64,000 bases of DNA from Syntrophomonas zehnderi OL-4 (GTDB lineage Bacteria > Bacillota > Syntrophomonadia > Syntrophomonadales > Syntrophomonadaceae): positions 112,564 through 176,563 of the forward strand of contig NZ_CGIH01000026.1 of assembly GCF_000983115.1 (NCBI RefSeq). Reading direction: 5' to 3'. Below are positions 45,362 to 53,084 of the stretch, piece by piece. A model generated the notes under the pieces. It searched no databases. It worked only from the letters and a program-made list of their open reading frames with translations, and was not told the origin of the DNA. The stretch's first letter is position 1; each line of letters starts with the position of its first letter. The position numbers and the translations under genes were made by a program.

Positions 45362-45469
45362 TCAAATCAAGTGGCGGGTTGAGTGTTTTGCGCCCCAACA
45401 CGTTGGGAAGCTCAGGTTTTTCTGGCAAATAATAAAATTAATAAAATTACAGTGTCCGGCAGTGTCCTT

Positions 45470-45512
45470 AATAACCGCGTAAATTCATTAAATCCGGTTA
45501 TCAGCTTCTATA
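45470..45512 (+). repeat. dispersed intergenic element, copy D
   Basis: Starts ACCGCGTAAATTC and ends GGTTATCAGCTTCTAT, about 38 bases, closely matching copy B at its two ends. It lies just beyond the stop of the penicillin-binding protein gene. Confidence 0.55.
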
Positions 45513-45518
45513 TTCCCG

Positions 45519-47936
45519 CTAATTGTTTAAAATCTGCTCCACGATGTCACCGGGTTTTTGCTTCTTAACCTGATGTTCTTCCAACGGGCAGAAGGGCAGT
45601 CTTTCACCGGGTGGAACTATTATTTCTTCAATATGGTCGGCGGGGCAGCCGCCTGTTTGGCTGGCATTGGGAATATTGGCCCGATATAGCTTGCCTTTGT
45701 GAATCGGATCCCGGCACACCTTTACCGTATTTTTAAACAGGCCCGGTACATTAAAGTCAGTGTGAATATCACATTTTTCAGTTGGTATTTTGGATTGTTC
45801 AGCACTGTTGGATCCCACCTGCACCACTGATAATACCTCTGTATGCGGACAGAATTTCCCGGCCAGCTTGCCGGATTCCTTACAGATTACGATAGTCCTG
45901 TGTGAAGGGCAGGTGTTTTTGGGTGTATGCTGTTTTACGCAATATTCCGTTATAATCTGATCCTCCGGGCAGCTTCCTGAAGGAAGCAGGCCGGATTTCG
46001 AACAGACACTAACGCTTATAATGTTGGCAGGTTTTGACCAGCTTGCTGTTTTTTTCCCGGTATGCGCTTTTTCCAGCATAGATCTTAGCAGTTTGGCCGG
46101 GTAGTTTCCCCCGTATTGATTATTCATAGTATAGTGAGCATCATAACCCATCCAGACCGCACCGCAATAGGTGGGTGTAAAACCACAGAACCAACAGTCC
46201 CGGTTTTCTTCTGAAGTTCCTGTTTTACCTGCCGTAGGCACACCTGGTACACGGGCGTTTGTTCCGGTTCCGGAGCTTACTACGGTTTGCAGCATATTGG
46301 TCATCAACCAGGCTGTTTCCTTGCTCATTGCCCTGCTGAAAGCCGGTTTGTACTCATAAACCGTCAGACCTTTGTTGTCTACGATCTTCGTTATAAAATG
46401 ACCTTTGATATATATACCGCCATTGCCTATACTGCCATAGGCAGATGCCATCTGTAGGGGGGTTACTCCTTTAGTCAAACCTCCGAGAGACAAAGGTGCC
46501 AGTCCTAAATCATTTTTACCAGGTGTATCAATTAAAGGCAAACCTAATGATTTTCCGCAGTCAAAGCCGCTGCGTACGCCGATTTTGTCCAGCAATTGCA
46601 CCGCATAGGTGTTAACCGACCACTGTACTGCCGTACGCATGGGAATCAAACCCCGGAAGGTATAATCGTAGTTCTGGGGTGACCATACCTCGTTGCCGAC
46701 TTTATATGAAATCGGGGAATCATCTAAAACCGTGTAAGGCATAATGCCTTTTTCCAAAGCCGGCACATAAACCGTAAGAGGCTTTATGGTGGAACCGGGT
46801 TGCCGGTAGGCTTGAGTAGCCCGGTTAAATCCACGCTGCTGCTTATATTCCCTTCCACCCATAATAGCTTTTACTTCACCGCTGCTGTGATCGATAACCG
46901 CCATGCCTACCTGTATGGGTTGCCCCTCCTTAGTTTCACTGGGGAATTTGGCTGGATCTTTGAAGTATTCTTCCCCGTGGAGCTGCAGATCAGCATCCAT
47001 CGTTGTATAGATCTTAAGACCGTTGCGGTAAATGGCATAATCAGGGTTTTCGATACCATTTTGTTTGAGTTTTTGCAAGGCTTCCTCAATCACGGCATCA
47101 ACAAAAAAACCGTAGCGTTCAATACTGTTTTGTCCCTTGACCAGATGAATCTGCTCAGCCCAGGCCTCGTCAGCCTGGGCCTGGCTGATAAAATTACATT
47201 TGACCATGCTGTTTAAAACAATCTTCTGCCGCGCTTTGGCAGCGTCAAAATTCAAAAAGGGGTCGTAGGTACTTGGGCTTTGTACGAGTCCTGCCAACAG
47301 GGCTGATTCGGGCAGGGTCAAACCACTGATATCCTTGCCAAAATACGTATTGGCGGCAGCCTGGACGCCATAGGCGCCTGCTCCGAAATAGATCTTGTTA
47401 AGATATAGTCCTAAAATTTCGTCTTTGGAGTAGTTTGCTTCAAGTCTAAAAGCCAGCAGGGCTTCCCGGGCTTTTCTATACCAGGTTTTATCAGAACTAA
47501 GGAAAGCATTGCGGGCCAGTTGTTGGGTGATGGTACTGGCGCCCTGACCAGTCAGATCCCGGGTTTGGATATTGGATATTACTGCCCGGGCAATGCCTTT
47601 GAAGTTTATTCCGTGGTGTTCATAAAAAGCCTGATCTTCAGTAGCAATAAAAGCTTGGATAAGATCATCAGGAACCTTGTCCAAGGTAATTGCGGTTCTA
47701 TCCTCTTCGGCATGCAGGCGGTAAAAAACCTGTCCCTCGTCATCAAAAAGCAGGGTCGCATTAGCTCCGGTTAACTGCTCTTCACTCCAGGCTGGCAAAT
47801 CCGCGGCCACGAAGGCCAGAGTGCCAACTAATGAGCCCAGAACCACCAGGGCAATTACCGAAATTAGAATTTGCCACCCTTTGCGTTCCTTTTTGATTTG
47901 GGCGGGTTTACTATCCGGTTTTTGTTCTCTCTCCAT
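45519..47936 (-). CDS. class A penicillin-binding protein (PBP1A-like) with cysteine-rich tail
   Basis: Bifunctional cell-wall synthase. It has a short cytoplasmic tail, one TM (about 22-46) and a GT51 transglycosylase with EDQAFYEHHGINFKGI, GASTITQQLARN and KEKILELYLN-like residues. The transpeptidase has SxxK in GSTIKP, SxN in SVNTYA and KTGTSE. The tail (about 638-805) holds ten cysteines in three loose repeats of the type V-x-C-x-x-S-G-x-L...C-P. These might form disulfides or bind metal outside the cell. At 805 residues it fits clostridial PBP1A. Upstream lies a 16-base palindrome (47963-47978). Confidence 0.92.
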   Translation of the reverse strand: MEREQKPDSKPAQIKKERKGWQILISVIALVVLGSLVGTLAFVAADLPAWSEEQLTGANATLLFDDEGQVFYRLHAEEDRTAITLDKVPDDLIQAFIATEDQAFYEHHGINFKGIARAVISNIQTRDLTGQGASTITQQLARNAFLSSDKTWYRKAREALLAFRLEANYSKDEILGLYLNKIYFGAGAYGVQAAANTYFGKDISGLTLPESALLAGLVQSPSTYDPFLNFDAAKARQKIVLNSMVKCNFISQAQADEAWAEQIHLVKGQNSIERYGFFVDAVIEEALQKLKQNGIENPDYAIYRNGLKIYTTMDADLQLHGEEYFKDPAKFPSETKEGQPIQVGMAVIDHSSGEVKAIMGGREYKQQRGFNRATQAYRQPGSTIKPLTVYVPALEKGIMPYTVLDDSPISYKVGNEVWSPQNYDYTFRGLIPMRTAVQWSVNTYAVQLLDKIGVRSGFDCGKSLGLPLIDTPGKNDLGLAPLSLGGLTKGVTPLQMASAYGSIGNGGIYIKGHFITKIVDNKGLTVYEYKPAFSRAMSKETAWLMTNMLQTVVSSGTGTNARVPGVPTAGKTGTSEENRDCWFCGFTPTYCGAVWMGYDAHYTMNNQYGGNYPAKLLRSMLEKAHTGKKTASWSKPANIISVSVCSKSGLLPSGSCPEDQIITEYCVKQHTPKNTCPSHRTIVICKESGKLAGKFCPHTEVLSVVQVGSNSAEQSKIPTEKCDIHTDFNVPGLFKNTVKVCRDPIHKGKLYRANIPNASQTGGCPADHIEEIIVPPGERLPFCPLEEHQVKKQKPGDIVEQILNN

Positions 47937-47962
47937 AATAATAATCCTTCCGTAAATAATTA

Positions 47963-47978
47963 ATTGTACTTGTACAAT
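47963..47978. promoter_or_regulatory. palindromic operator candidate before the penicillin-binding protein gene
   Basis: ATTGTAC-TT-GTACAAT, a perfect 7-base inverted repeat with a 2-base centre, 27 bases upstream of the start codon. The remaining A/T-rich gap up to 48244 holds nothing else I can name. Confidence 0.4.
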
Positions 47979-48244
47979 AAATATTGGTTCAATAATTGCT
48001 ATATGCGCAGGTTTACACAGTTTGCTAACCCTAATTATTACATAGTTTAGTATTTCAATAAATATAAATATAATCTAAAATTGCCCGCGAACAGAAAAAC
48101 CTGGTTTTTTAGTCTTTTTTAAAATCAACCAGTACCGCTATTGATATTCTATTACAAAAAACCAAAAAAATGACAATTTTGCTGCCGGTAAAAATTAATA
48201 CGTCTATCCAGTAATTATTGTCAGGTCTTAAGACTTGGATAAGA

Positions 48245-48274
48245 TTGCAATAGAATGACTGAATATGCTATTAT
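48245..48274 (+). promoter_or_regulatory. promoter of tyrS
   Basis: TTGCAA at 48245-48250, an 18-base spacer and TATTAT at 48269-48274. This gives a leader of only about 20 bases, so no T-box can precede this tyrS. Confidence 0.55.
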
Positions 48275-48300
48275 GCTGTAATGGTAAGGAGGTTATCGTT

Positions 48301-49515
48301 TTGGATAATAGTATTAAAACACAGGTCATGAGACAAATGGAATTAATTGAGCGGGGTGTGGCGGAAATTATTCCTCGCGAAGAACTGATACAAAAGTTAG
48401 GCAAATCAATATCAACGGACAAGCCTTTACGTATAAAGCTGGGACTAGACCCAACCGCACCTGATATTCATCTGGGGCATACCGTTGTTTTGAATAAATT
48501 GCGCCAGTTTCAGGATCTGGGCCATGAGGTACACCTGATAATCGGTGATTTTACCGGCAGAATCGGTGACCCCAGCGGAAAATCTGAAACCCGCAAACAG
48601 CTTACTGAAGAAGAAGTTATGTTTAACGCCCGCACATATCAGGAACAGATCTATAAGGTTCTCGATCGGGAAAAGACCGTCATTCATTTTAACAGTAAAT
48701 GGCTTATGCCCATGCAGCTTGCCGATGTTTTGACCCTGGCGGCTAAACATACGGTTGCTCGGATGATGGAACGCGATGATTTCGAAAAACGTTACAAGGA
48801 AGGGCTGCCGATTGGAATACATGAGTTTATGTACCCATTAATGCAGGGATATGATTCGGTAGTATTAGAAGCTGATGTGGAAATGGGAGGAACTGATCAG
48901 AAGTTTAACCTTCTGGTAGGACGCCAACTCTTAAAAGAATACGGACAGGAGCCGCAGATTGCCTTGACGATGCCTATCCTGGAAGGCACTGACGGTGTTC
49001 AGAAAATGAGCAAGAGTCTGGGTAATTATATCGGGGTTAGTGACGAACCCTATGAAATGTTTGGCAAGACCATGTCCATTCCTGATGAAATGATCGTGCG
49101 TTATTTCGAACTGCTTACCCGCGTGTCTATGGATGAAATCAAGACCATGCAAACCGAAATGGAAGGTGGCAGCTTAAATCCCCGTGATGCGAAGATCAGA
49201 TTAGCTATGGAATTAATCACTATGTACCATAGTGAGGCAGAAGCAGTCGCCGCCCGGGATAAATTTCAACTGGTCTTTTCCAACCGTGATATCCCGGATG
49301 ATATCCCCGAATTAAAGGTAAATGAAAGGGAAGTATGGTTGCCCAAATTCTTAAGCGAAAACAGGTTGGTTGATTCCACCAGTGATGGCAAACGTATGAT
49401 CAAGCAGGGCGGAGTTAAAATAAACGGCGAAAAAGTCAGCGCTGAAAACATCGTACTGGAAGATGGTATGGTTCTGCAGGTGGGTAAACGCAGGTTTATT
49501 AAAGTCTTGCTGTAA
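48301..49515 (+). CDS. tyrS: tyrosyl-tRNA synthetase
   Basis: Class I synthetase for tyrosine. HIGH-type motif HLGH in [19 protein letters not shown] motif [12 protein letters not shown], and a C-terminal S4 RNA-binding domain (about 340-404). The form with KMSKS and this length resembles the TyrZ-type enzymes. The start is probably TTG 48301 with AAGGAGG 8 bases upstream; the next ATG is at 48328. It stands just before the nitrogen block but has no hexaloop leader, so it is unlikely to belong to that regulon. Confidence 0.95.
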   Translation: MDNSIKTQVMRQMELIERGVAEIIPREELIQKLGKSISTDKPLRIKLGLDPTAPDIHLGHTVVLNKLRQFQDLGHEVHLIIGDFTGRIGDPSGKSETRKQLTEEEVMFNARTYQEQIYKVLDREKTVIHFNSKWLMPMQLADVLTLAAKHTVARMMERDDFEKRYKEGLPIGIHEFMYPLMQGYDSVVLEADVEMGGTDQKFNLLVGRQLLKEYGQEPQIALTMPILEGTDGVQKMSKSLGNYIGVSDEPYEMFGKTMSIPDEMIVRYFELLTRVSMDEIKTMQTEMEGGSLNPRDAKIRLAMELITMYHSEAEAVAARDKFQLVFSNRDIPDDIPELKVNEREVWLPKFLSENRLVDSTSDGKRMIKQGGVKINGEKVSAENIVLEDGMVLQVGKRRFIKVLL

Positions 49516-49614
49516 CTTTATCAGGATAAACAAACGGTGTACATATTAAATGTCCCCTGGAACAGGTATACTGTATAAACTTAGGCAGCCTATTGTATTT
49601 TGGTTCTGTCATGC

Positions 49615-49620
49615 TATAAT
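49615..49620 (+). promoter_or_regulatory. -10 element for carA
   Basis: TATAAT at 49615-49620 with TTGTAT 16 bases upstream. The predicted start near 49627 lies about 22 bases before the hexaloop hairpin. Confidence 0.5.
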
Positions 49621-49648
49621 CATTAAAGATTTAATGATGATATTATTT

Positions 49649-49705
49649 GAGGACAAAGGCGTTCTCGGCGCATATTGATTCATATGCGGGCGAGAACGTT
49701 TTTTT
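49649..49705 (+). promoter_or_regulatory. carA leader: hexaloop antiterminator hairpin overlapping a terminator
   Basis: GAGGAC (49649-49654) and GTTCTC (49661-49666) form a 6-bp stem closing the loop AAAGGC. The same 3' arm begins the terminator stem CGTTCTCG (49660-49667)/CGAGAACG (49691-49698), followed by seven T residues. The two structures are mutually exclusive. Loop A1 and G4 match the known ANTAR recognition rule. Confidence 0.75.
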
Positions 49706-49736
49706 ATGCAGTAGACGACTTAGGGGAGGTATAAGG

Positions 49737-50819
49737 ATGGCAAAGCAGAGGGGATACCTGGTTTTGGAGAACGAAGCAGTGTTTGGCGGGATTTTGCTGG
49801 ACAATACTTATCAAACTCGAGGAGAGGTTGTTTTTAATACCAGTATGGTAGGGTATGACCAGGTTATTAGTGATCCGTCCTATGCGGGTCAGATTGTGGT
49901 GATGACCTTTCCGCTTATAGGAAATTATGGAATTAACGCCAATAATCTAGAATCAGACCACCCTTGCTTAAGAGCCCTGATTACCCGGGAAATTTGCCCG
50001 GGTGCCGACTACGGTCATTATCAGCAGGAGATCACCCTGGAAGAATATCTGCATTATCATCATATCCCTTGCTTGACCGGGGTTGATACCCGGGCTTTGA
50101 CCAAAATGATAAGAACCCGCGGTACTATGGGGGGGATCTTAGTTGATTCCCTTGATAATAAAGAAGAACTTTTGCAGGCGGCACGTTTAGCCCTGCAGCC
50201 TCCACCACAGGGATACGTCATGCAGGTGAGCCGCAAAGCTGTAACGCGGTTAGGAGCTGGAGGCAAACGCCTTGTCCTGATCGACTTCGGAGTTAAAAAG
50301 AGTATTGTTACAGCCTTGCTTAAACAAGGTTGTGAGATATTCATCGTTCCGGCATCTGTGAGTGCCCGGGAGATCCTGGCTTTTAATCCGGATGGGGTAG
50401 TGCTTTCCAACGGGCCCGGTGACCCGCTTGATTGTCCTTACGCCATTCAGACTATTGCTGAATTGATCGGTCGTATGCCGATTTTTGGAATATGCCTGGG
50501 ACATCAGCTGCTGACGTTGGCTTTAGGGGGAAAAACCTATAAGATGCCTTTTGGTCACCGGGGAGGCAATCATCCCGTCAAAGATATGCAAACCGGGCGT
50601 GTTTTTATTACCTCGCAAAACCATGGCTATGCAGTTGATGAAAAATCCCTGTGTATTCCGGGCCTTAAGCTAAGTTTTATCAATCTGAACGACCGTAGTG
50701 TAGAGGGAATTATTCATAAAGAACTGGCTTTGATGTCGGTGCAGTTCCATCCTGAAGCAGCGCCCGGCCCGGAAGATACCGCTTATCTTTTTGACGATTT
50801 TATGGCTATGATCGCCTAA
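49737..50819 (+). CDS. carA: carbamoyl-phosphate synthase small (glutaminase) subunit
   Basis: Releases ammonia from glutamine for carbamoyl phosphate synthesis. It has the N-terminal CPSase domain (VFNTSMVGYDQVISDPSYAGQ) and a C-terminal class I amidotransferase with Cys in GICLGHQLL and His-Glu in FHPEAAPGPED. At 360 residues it is complete. GGGGAGG precedes ATG 49737. carB is not the next gene; glnB is. That isolated position, together with the hexaloop leader, places carA under nitrogen control rather than in a pyrimidine or arginine operon. Confidence 0.95.
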   Translation: MAKQRGYLVLENEAVFGGILLDNTYQTRGEVVFNTSMVGYDQVISDPSYAGQIVVMTFPLIGNYGINANNLESDHPCLRALITREICPGADYGHYQQEITLEEYLHYHHIPCLTGVDTRALTKMIRTRGTMGGILVDSLDNKEELLQAARLALQPPPQGYVMQVSRKAVTRLGAGGKRLVLIDFGVKKSIVTALLKQGCEIFIVPASVSAREILAFNPDGVVLSNGPGDPLDCPYAIQTIAELIGRMPIFGICLGHQLLTLALGGKTYKMPFGHRGGNHPVKDMQTGRVFITSQNHGYAVDEKSLCIPGLKLSFINLNDRSVEGIIHKELALMSVQFHPEAAPGPEDTAYLFDDFMAMIA

Positions 50820-50878
50820 AATAAGGTAGGCCGAAACATCAATGGTATAAAAAAAATATAATCCAATATTTATTGATA

Positions 50879-50932
50879 GAGCAAAGGTGCTTTATATTCC
50901 GCCGCTGCCGGAAGATAAAGTGCCTTTTGTTT
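50879..50932 (+). promoter_or_regulatory. glnB leader: hexaloop antiterminator hairpin overlapping a terminator
   Basis: GAGC (50879-50882) and GCTT (50889-50892) form a stem, with one more A-T pair outside, closing the loop AAAGGT. The loop's GGT and the 3' arm are the start of the terminator 50886-50924, in which GGTGCTTTAT pairs with ATAAAGTGCC (two G-T wobbles), followed by a T-rich tract. A TATAAT at 50857-50862 would start the RNA only about 10 bases before the hairpin. Confidence 0.72.
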
Positions 50933-50973
50933 TATATATGGGGTGTTATTTAGCGAGTAAGGAGGTGTTGGTA

Positions 50974-51312
50974 ATGAAGAAAATAGAAGCCATTATCCGT
51001 CCTGCCAAGCTGGAGGAATTGAAAAAGGAACTAAGTGATCTGGAAGTGCGGGGAATGACTGTCTATAACGTTATGGGCCGGGGCTTGCAGAAAGACATCA
51101 AGCAATACTATCGTGGCCAGGAGGTGTCTTTGGATCTGTTTCCGAAAGTCAAGGTCGAGATTATTTGCCGCGACCACTGGGTGGAAAGGATTATTGAAGT
51201 TATCCTTAAGGTTTGTTCCAGCGGACAGATTGGTGATGGAAAGATCTTTATCTATCCGCTGGAAGATATTATTCGTATCAGCAGCGGCGAACGAGGCGAT
51301 GATGCTCTGTAA
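50974..51312 (+). CDS. glnB: nitrogen regulatory protein P-II
   Basis: Small trimeric sensor of ATP/ADP and 2-oxoglutarate. The P-II fold is clear: MKKIEAIIRPAKLEEL start, T-loop at 37-55, B-loop CSSGQIGDGKIFIYPLED. In the T-loop Tyr46 is present (YYRGQEV) but position 51 is Val instead of Tyr, so the classical uridylylation site is missing. At 112 residues it has normal length. AAGGAGG precedes ATG 50974. It stands directly before amt; P-II usually blocks AmtB when nitrogen is sufficient. Each of the two genes has its own hexaloop leader. Confidence 0.93.
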   Translation: MKKIEAIIRPAKLEELKKELSDLEVRGMTVYNVMGRGLQKDIKQYYRGQEVSLDLFPKVKVEIICRDHWVERIIEVILKVCSSGQIGDGKIFIYPLEDIIRISSGERGDDAL

Positions 51313-51477
51313 AGATGATCTAAGCGAGGTGAAGTAGGTAGAGGGGTTTTTATAATCTGCTTTATAAATAATGGCGGGGCGTTTGTAAAGGTTTAAGAAT
51401 CAGGGCGCAAGGTTTATACTATTATCCTGACCCTTTCAAGGGAAGTTAAATCAACAGTACCAAGCCCCATAATTAAA

Positions 51478-51525
51478 GAGCAAAGGCGCTCACGGAGAAT
51501 CTGGGATTTCCGTGACGCCTTTTTT
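51478..51525 (+). promoter_or_regulatory. amt leader: hexaloop antiterminator hairpin overlapping a terminator
   Basis: GAGC (51478-51481) and GCTC (51488-51491) close the loop AAAGGC. The terminator starts inside that loop: GGCG then TCACGGA (51485-51496) pair with TCCGTGA and CGCC (51509-51519), followed by six T residues. Same mutually exclusive design as the carA and glnB leaders. Of the 287-base gap before amt, the part upstream of 51470 shows no clear second hexaloop hairpin. Confidence 0.75.
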
Positions 51526-51599
51526 GCTTTTCCAACTAACTAAAGACAGTAATTTTATGCGATAATCGGTAGCTTGATAATCTGTGAGGAGGAATTATT

Positions 51600-52955
51600 A
51601 TGAAAACCGCATTAAAAAGCCTGGTGCTGAGTGGACTTACCTGGGCAATTATAACCATGCCGGGGATACCGGTGCAAGCAGCCGAAAAAGCTGCGGCCGA
51701 CACGGGCGATACCGCTTTTATTATAATATGTGCTGCTCTGGTTCTGTTAATGACTCCTGGCCTGGCCCTTTTTTATGGCGGTATGGTCAGAAAAAAGAAT
51801 GTTTTAAGCATAATGATGCAGTGCATCGCTGTAATGGCTCTGGTGTCAGTCCAATGGGTCTTGCTGGGGTATACCCTGTCATTTGGTTCTGACCAGGCCA
51901 GTTTGATAGGAGGGCTGGAATTTTTGGGATTGCAAGGCATCGGATTAACCCCCAGCGCTGATTTTGGTACTACCATACCCCATCAAGTTTTTGTGGCCTT
52001 TCAGTTAATGTTTGCTATTATTACGGCCAGCTTAATCAGCGGTGCCTTTGCCGAACGCATGAAATTTTCAGTTTTTGTAGTATTTGTCCTGTTATGGACG
52101 ACATTGGTTTACGATCCCCTGGCCCACTGGGTATGGGGAGGCGGCTGGCTGACCAAACTGGGAGCTTTGGACTTTGCAGGTGGTACGGTAGTGCATATTA
52201 GTTCCGGTGTGTCGGGGCTGGTAGCGGCTCTGGTTCTAGGCAGGCGACATGGTAGGGAACGCGAAGCCATATTGCCGCATAGCCTCCCTCTGACCGTACT
52301 GGGAGCAGCATTACTCTGGTTCGGCTGGTTCGGATTCAATGCCGGCAGTGCTTTAGGAGCCAACGGTTTGGCCGGCTTGGCTTTCTTAGTCACCAACACC
52401 TGTGCGGCTGCAGGCGCGCTTTCCTGGGTAGCTGCCGAGTGGATTGACCACGGCAAGCCTACAGTCTTTGGTGCTGTCAGTGGTGCGGTGGCGGGATTGG
52501 TCGCCATAACTCCGGCGGCCGGTTTTGTCAGCCCGCTCTCATCAGTTATTATGGGCCTTTTGGTAGGACCTTTATGCTATCTGGCCGTCAGTCGGGTAAA
52601 AGAAAAGCTGGGCTATGATGATTCTTTAGATGTCTTTGGTATTCATGGCGTGGGCGGCACTTTTGGCGCCCTGGCTACAGGTGTTTTTGCCAGTCAGGCC
52701 TTAAATCCGGCCGGTGTAAACGGCTTGATTTATGGCAATACACATCTGATCCAGGTTCAAGCGGTGGCAGTCCTGGCTACGTATGTCTTTGCCGGTTTAA
52801 TGACCTACCTCATCCTTAAGGCTATCGGTCTGTTTACAGATCTGCGGGTTACTGCCGAAGAAGAAGAAACCGGTTTGGATGTTTCATTACATGGCGAAAG
52901 CGCCTATGGTTATTCCGAGGAAGGGCAGAATACATTAAGTCTAGGGGCTGTGTAA
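51600..52955 (+). CDS. amt: ammonium transporter
   Basis: Amt/Rh channel for ammonium. A cleavable signal peptide (about 1-27, ending VQA-AE) is followed by eleven predicted membrane helices. MTPGLALFYGGMVRKKNVLS near residue 45 is the family signature, and the twin pore histidines lie in the HISSG and FGIHGVGG segments. A short acidic cytoplasmic tail ends the protein. At 451 residues it has normal length. GAGGAGG precedes the ATG. With glnB upstream it forms the usual GlnK-AmtB pair, here as two separately attenuated genes. Confidence 0.95.
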   Translation: MKTALKSLVLSGLTWAIITMPGIPVQAAEKAAADTGDTAFIIICAALVLLMTPGLALFYGGMVRKKNVLSIMMQCIAVMALVSVQWVLLGYTLSFGSDQASLIGGLEFLGLQGIGLTPSADFGTTIPHQVFVAFQLMFAIITASLISGAFAERMKFSVFVVFVLLWTTLVYDPLAHWVWGGGWLTKLGALDFAGGTVVHISSGVSGLVAALVLGRRHGREREAILPHSLPLTVLGAALLWFGWFGFNAGSALGANGLAGLAFLVTNTCAAAGALSWVAAEWIDHGKPTVFGAVSGAVAGLVAITPAAGFVSPLSSVIMGLLVGPLCYLAVSRVKEKLGYDDSLDVFGIHGVGGTFGALATGVFASQALNPAGVNGLIYGNTHLIQVQAVAVLATYVFAGLMTYLILKAIGLFTDLRVTAEEEETGLDVSLHGESAYGYSEEGQNTLSLGAV

Positions 52956-53025
52956 ACAGTTTCGGCACTGATTCAGACATAAAATTACCAGTAACAATTA
53001 TATTATTTTATCATATTATTTGGTA

Positions 53026-53067
53026 GGCAATGGCGCCGGGGCTTAAGTCCCCCGGTGCTTATTTTTT
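53026..53067 (+). promoter_or_regulatory. asnB leader: hexaloop hairpin overlapping a terminator
   Basis: GGC (53026-53028) and GCC (53035-53037) close the loop AATGGC. The loop end and 3' arm form the start of the terminator GCGCCGGGG (53033-53041)/CCCCGGTGC (53050-53058), followed by T residues at 53062-53067. The stem is short (3 bp), so this is the weakest-paired of the five, but loop and overlap follow the same rule. Confidence 0.65.
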
Positions 53068-53084
53068 GAGGAGAGTGGTAATAT

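Noticed and set aside
49621-49640. First ANTAR hairpin in the carA leader from the palindrome around 49620-49638
   Set aside because: It can form a stem, but the loop has G at position 3, not 4, and the predicted transcript starts inside it.
51430-51476. First ANTAR hairpin in the amt leader (CCC-TTTCAA-GGG)
   Set aside because: Hexaloop size fits, but it lacks A at 1 and G at 4, and no similar hairpin occurs in the other four leaders.
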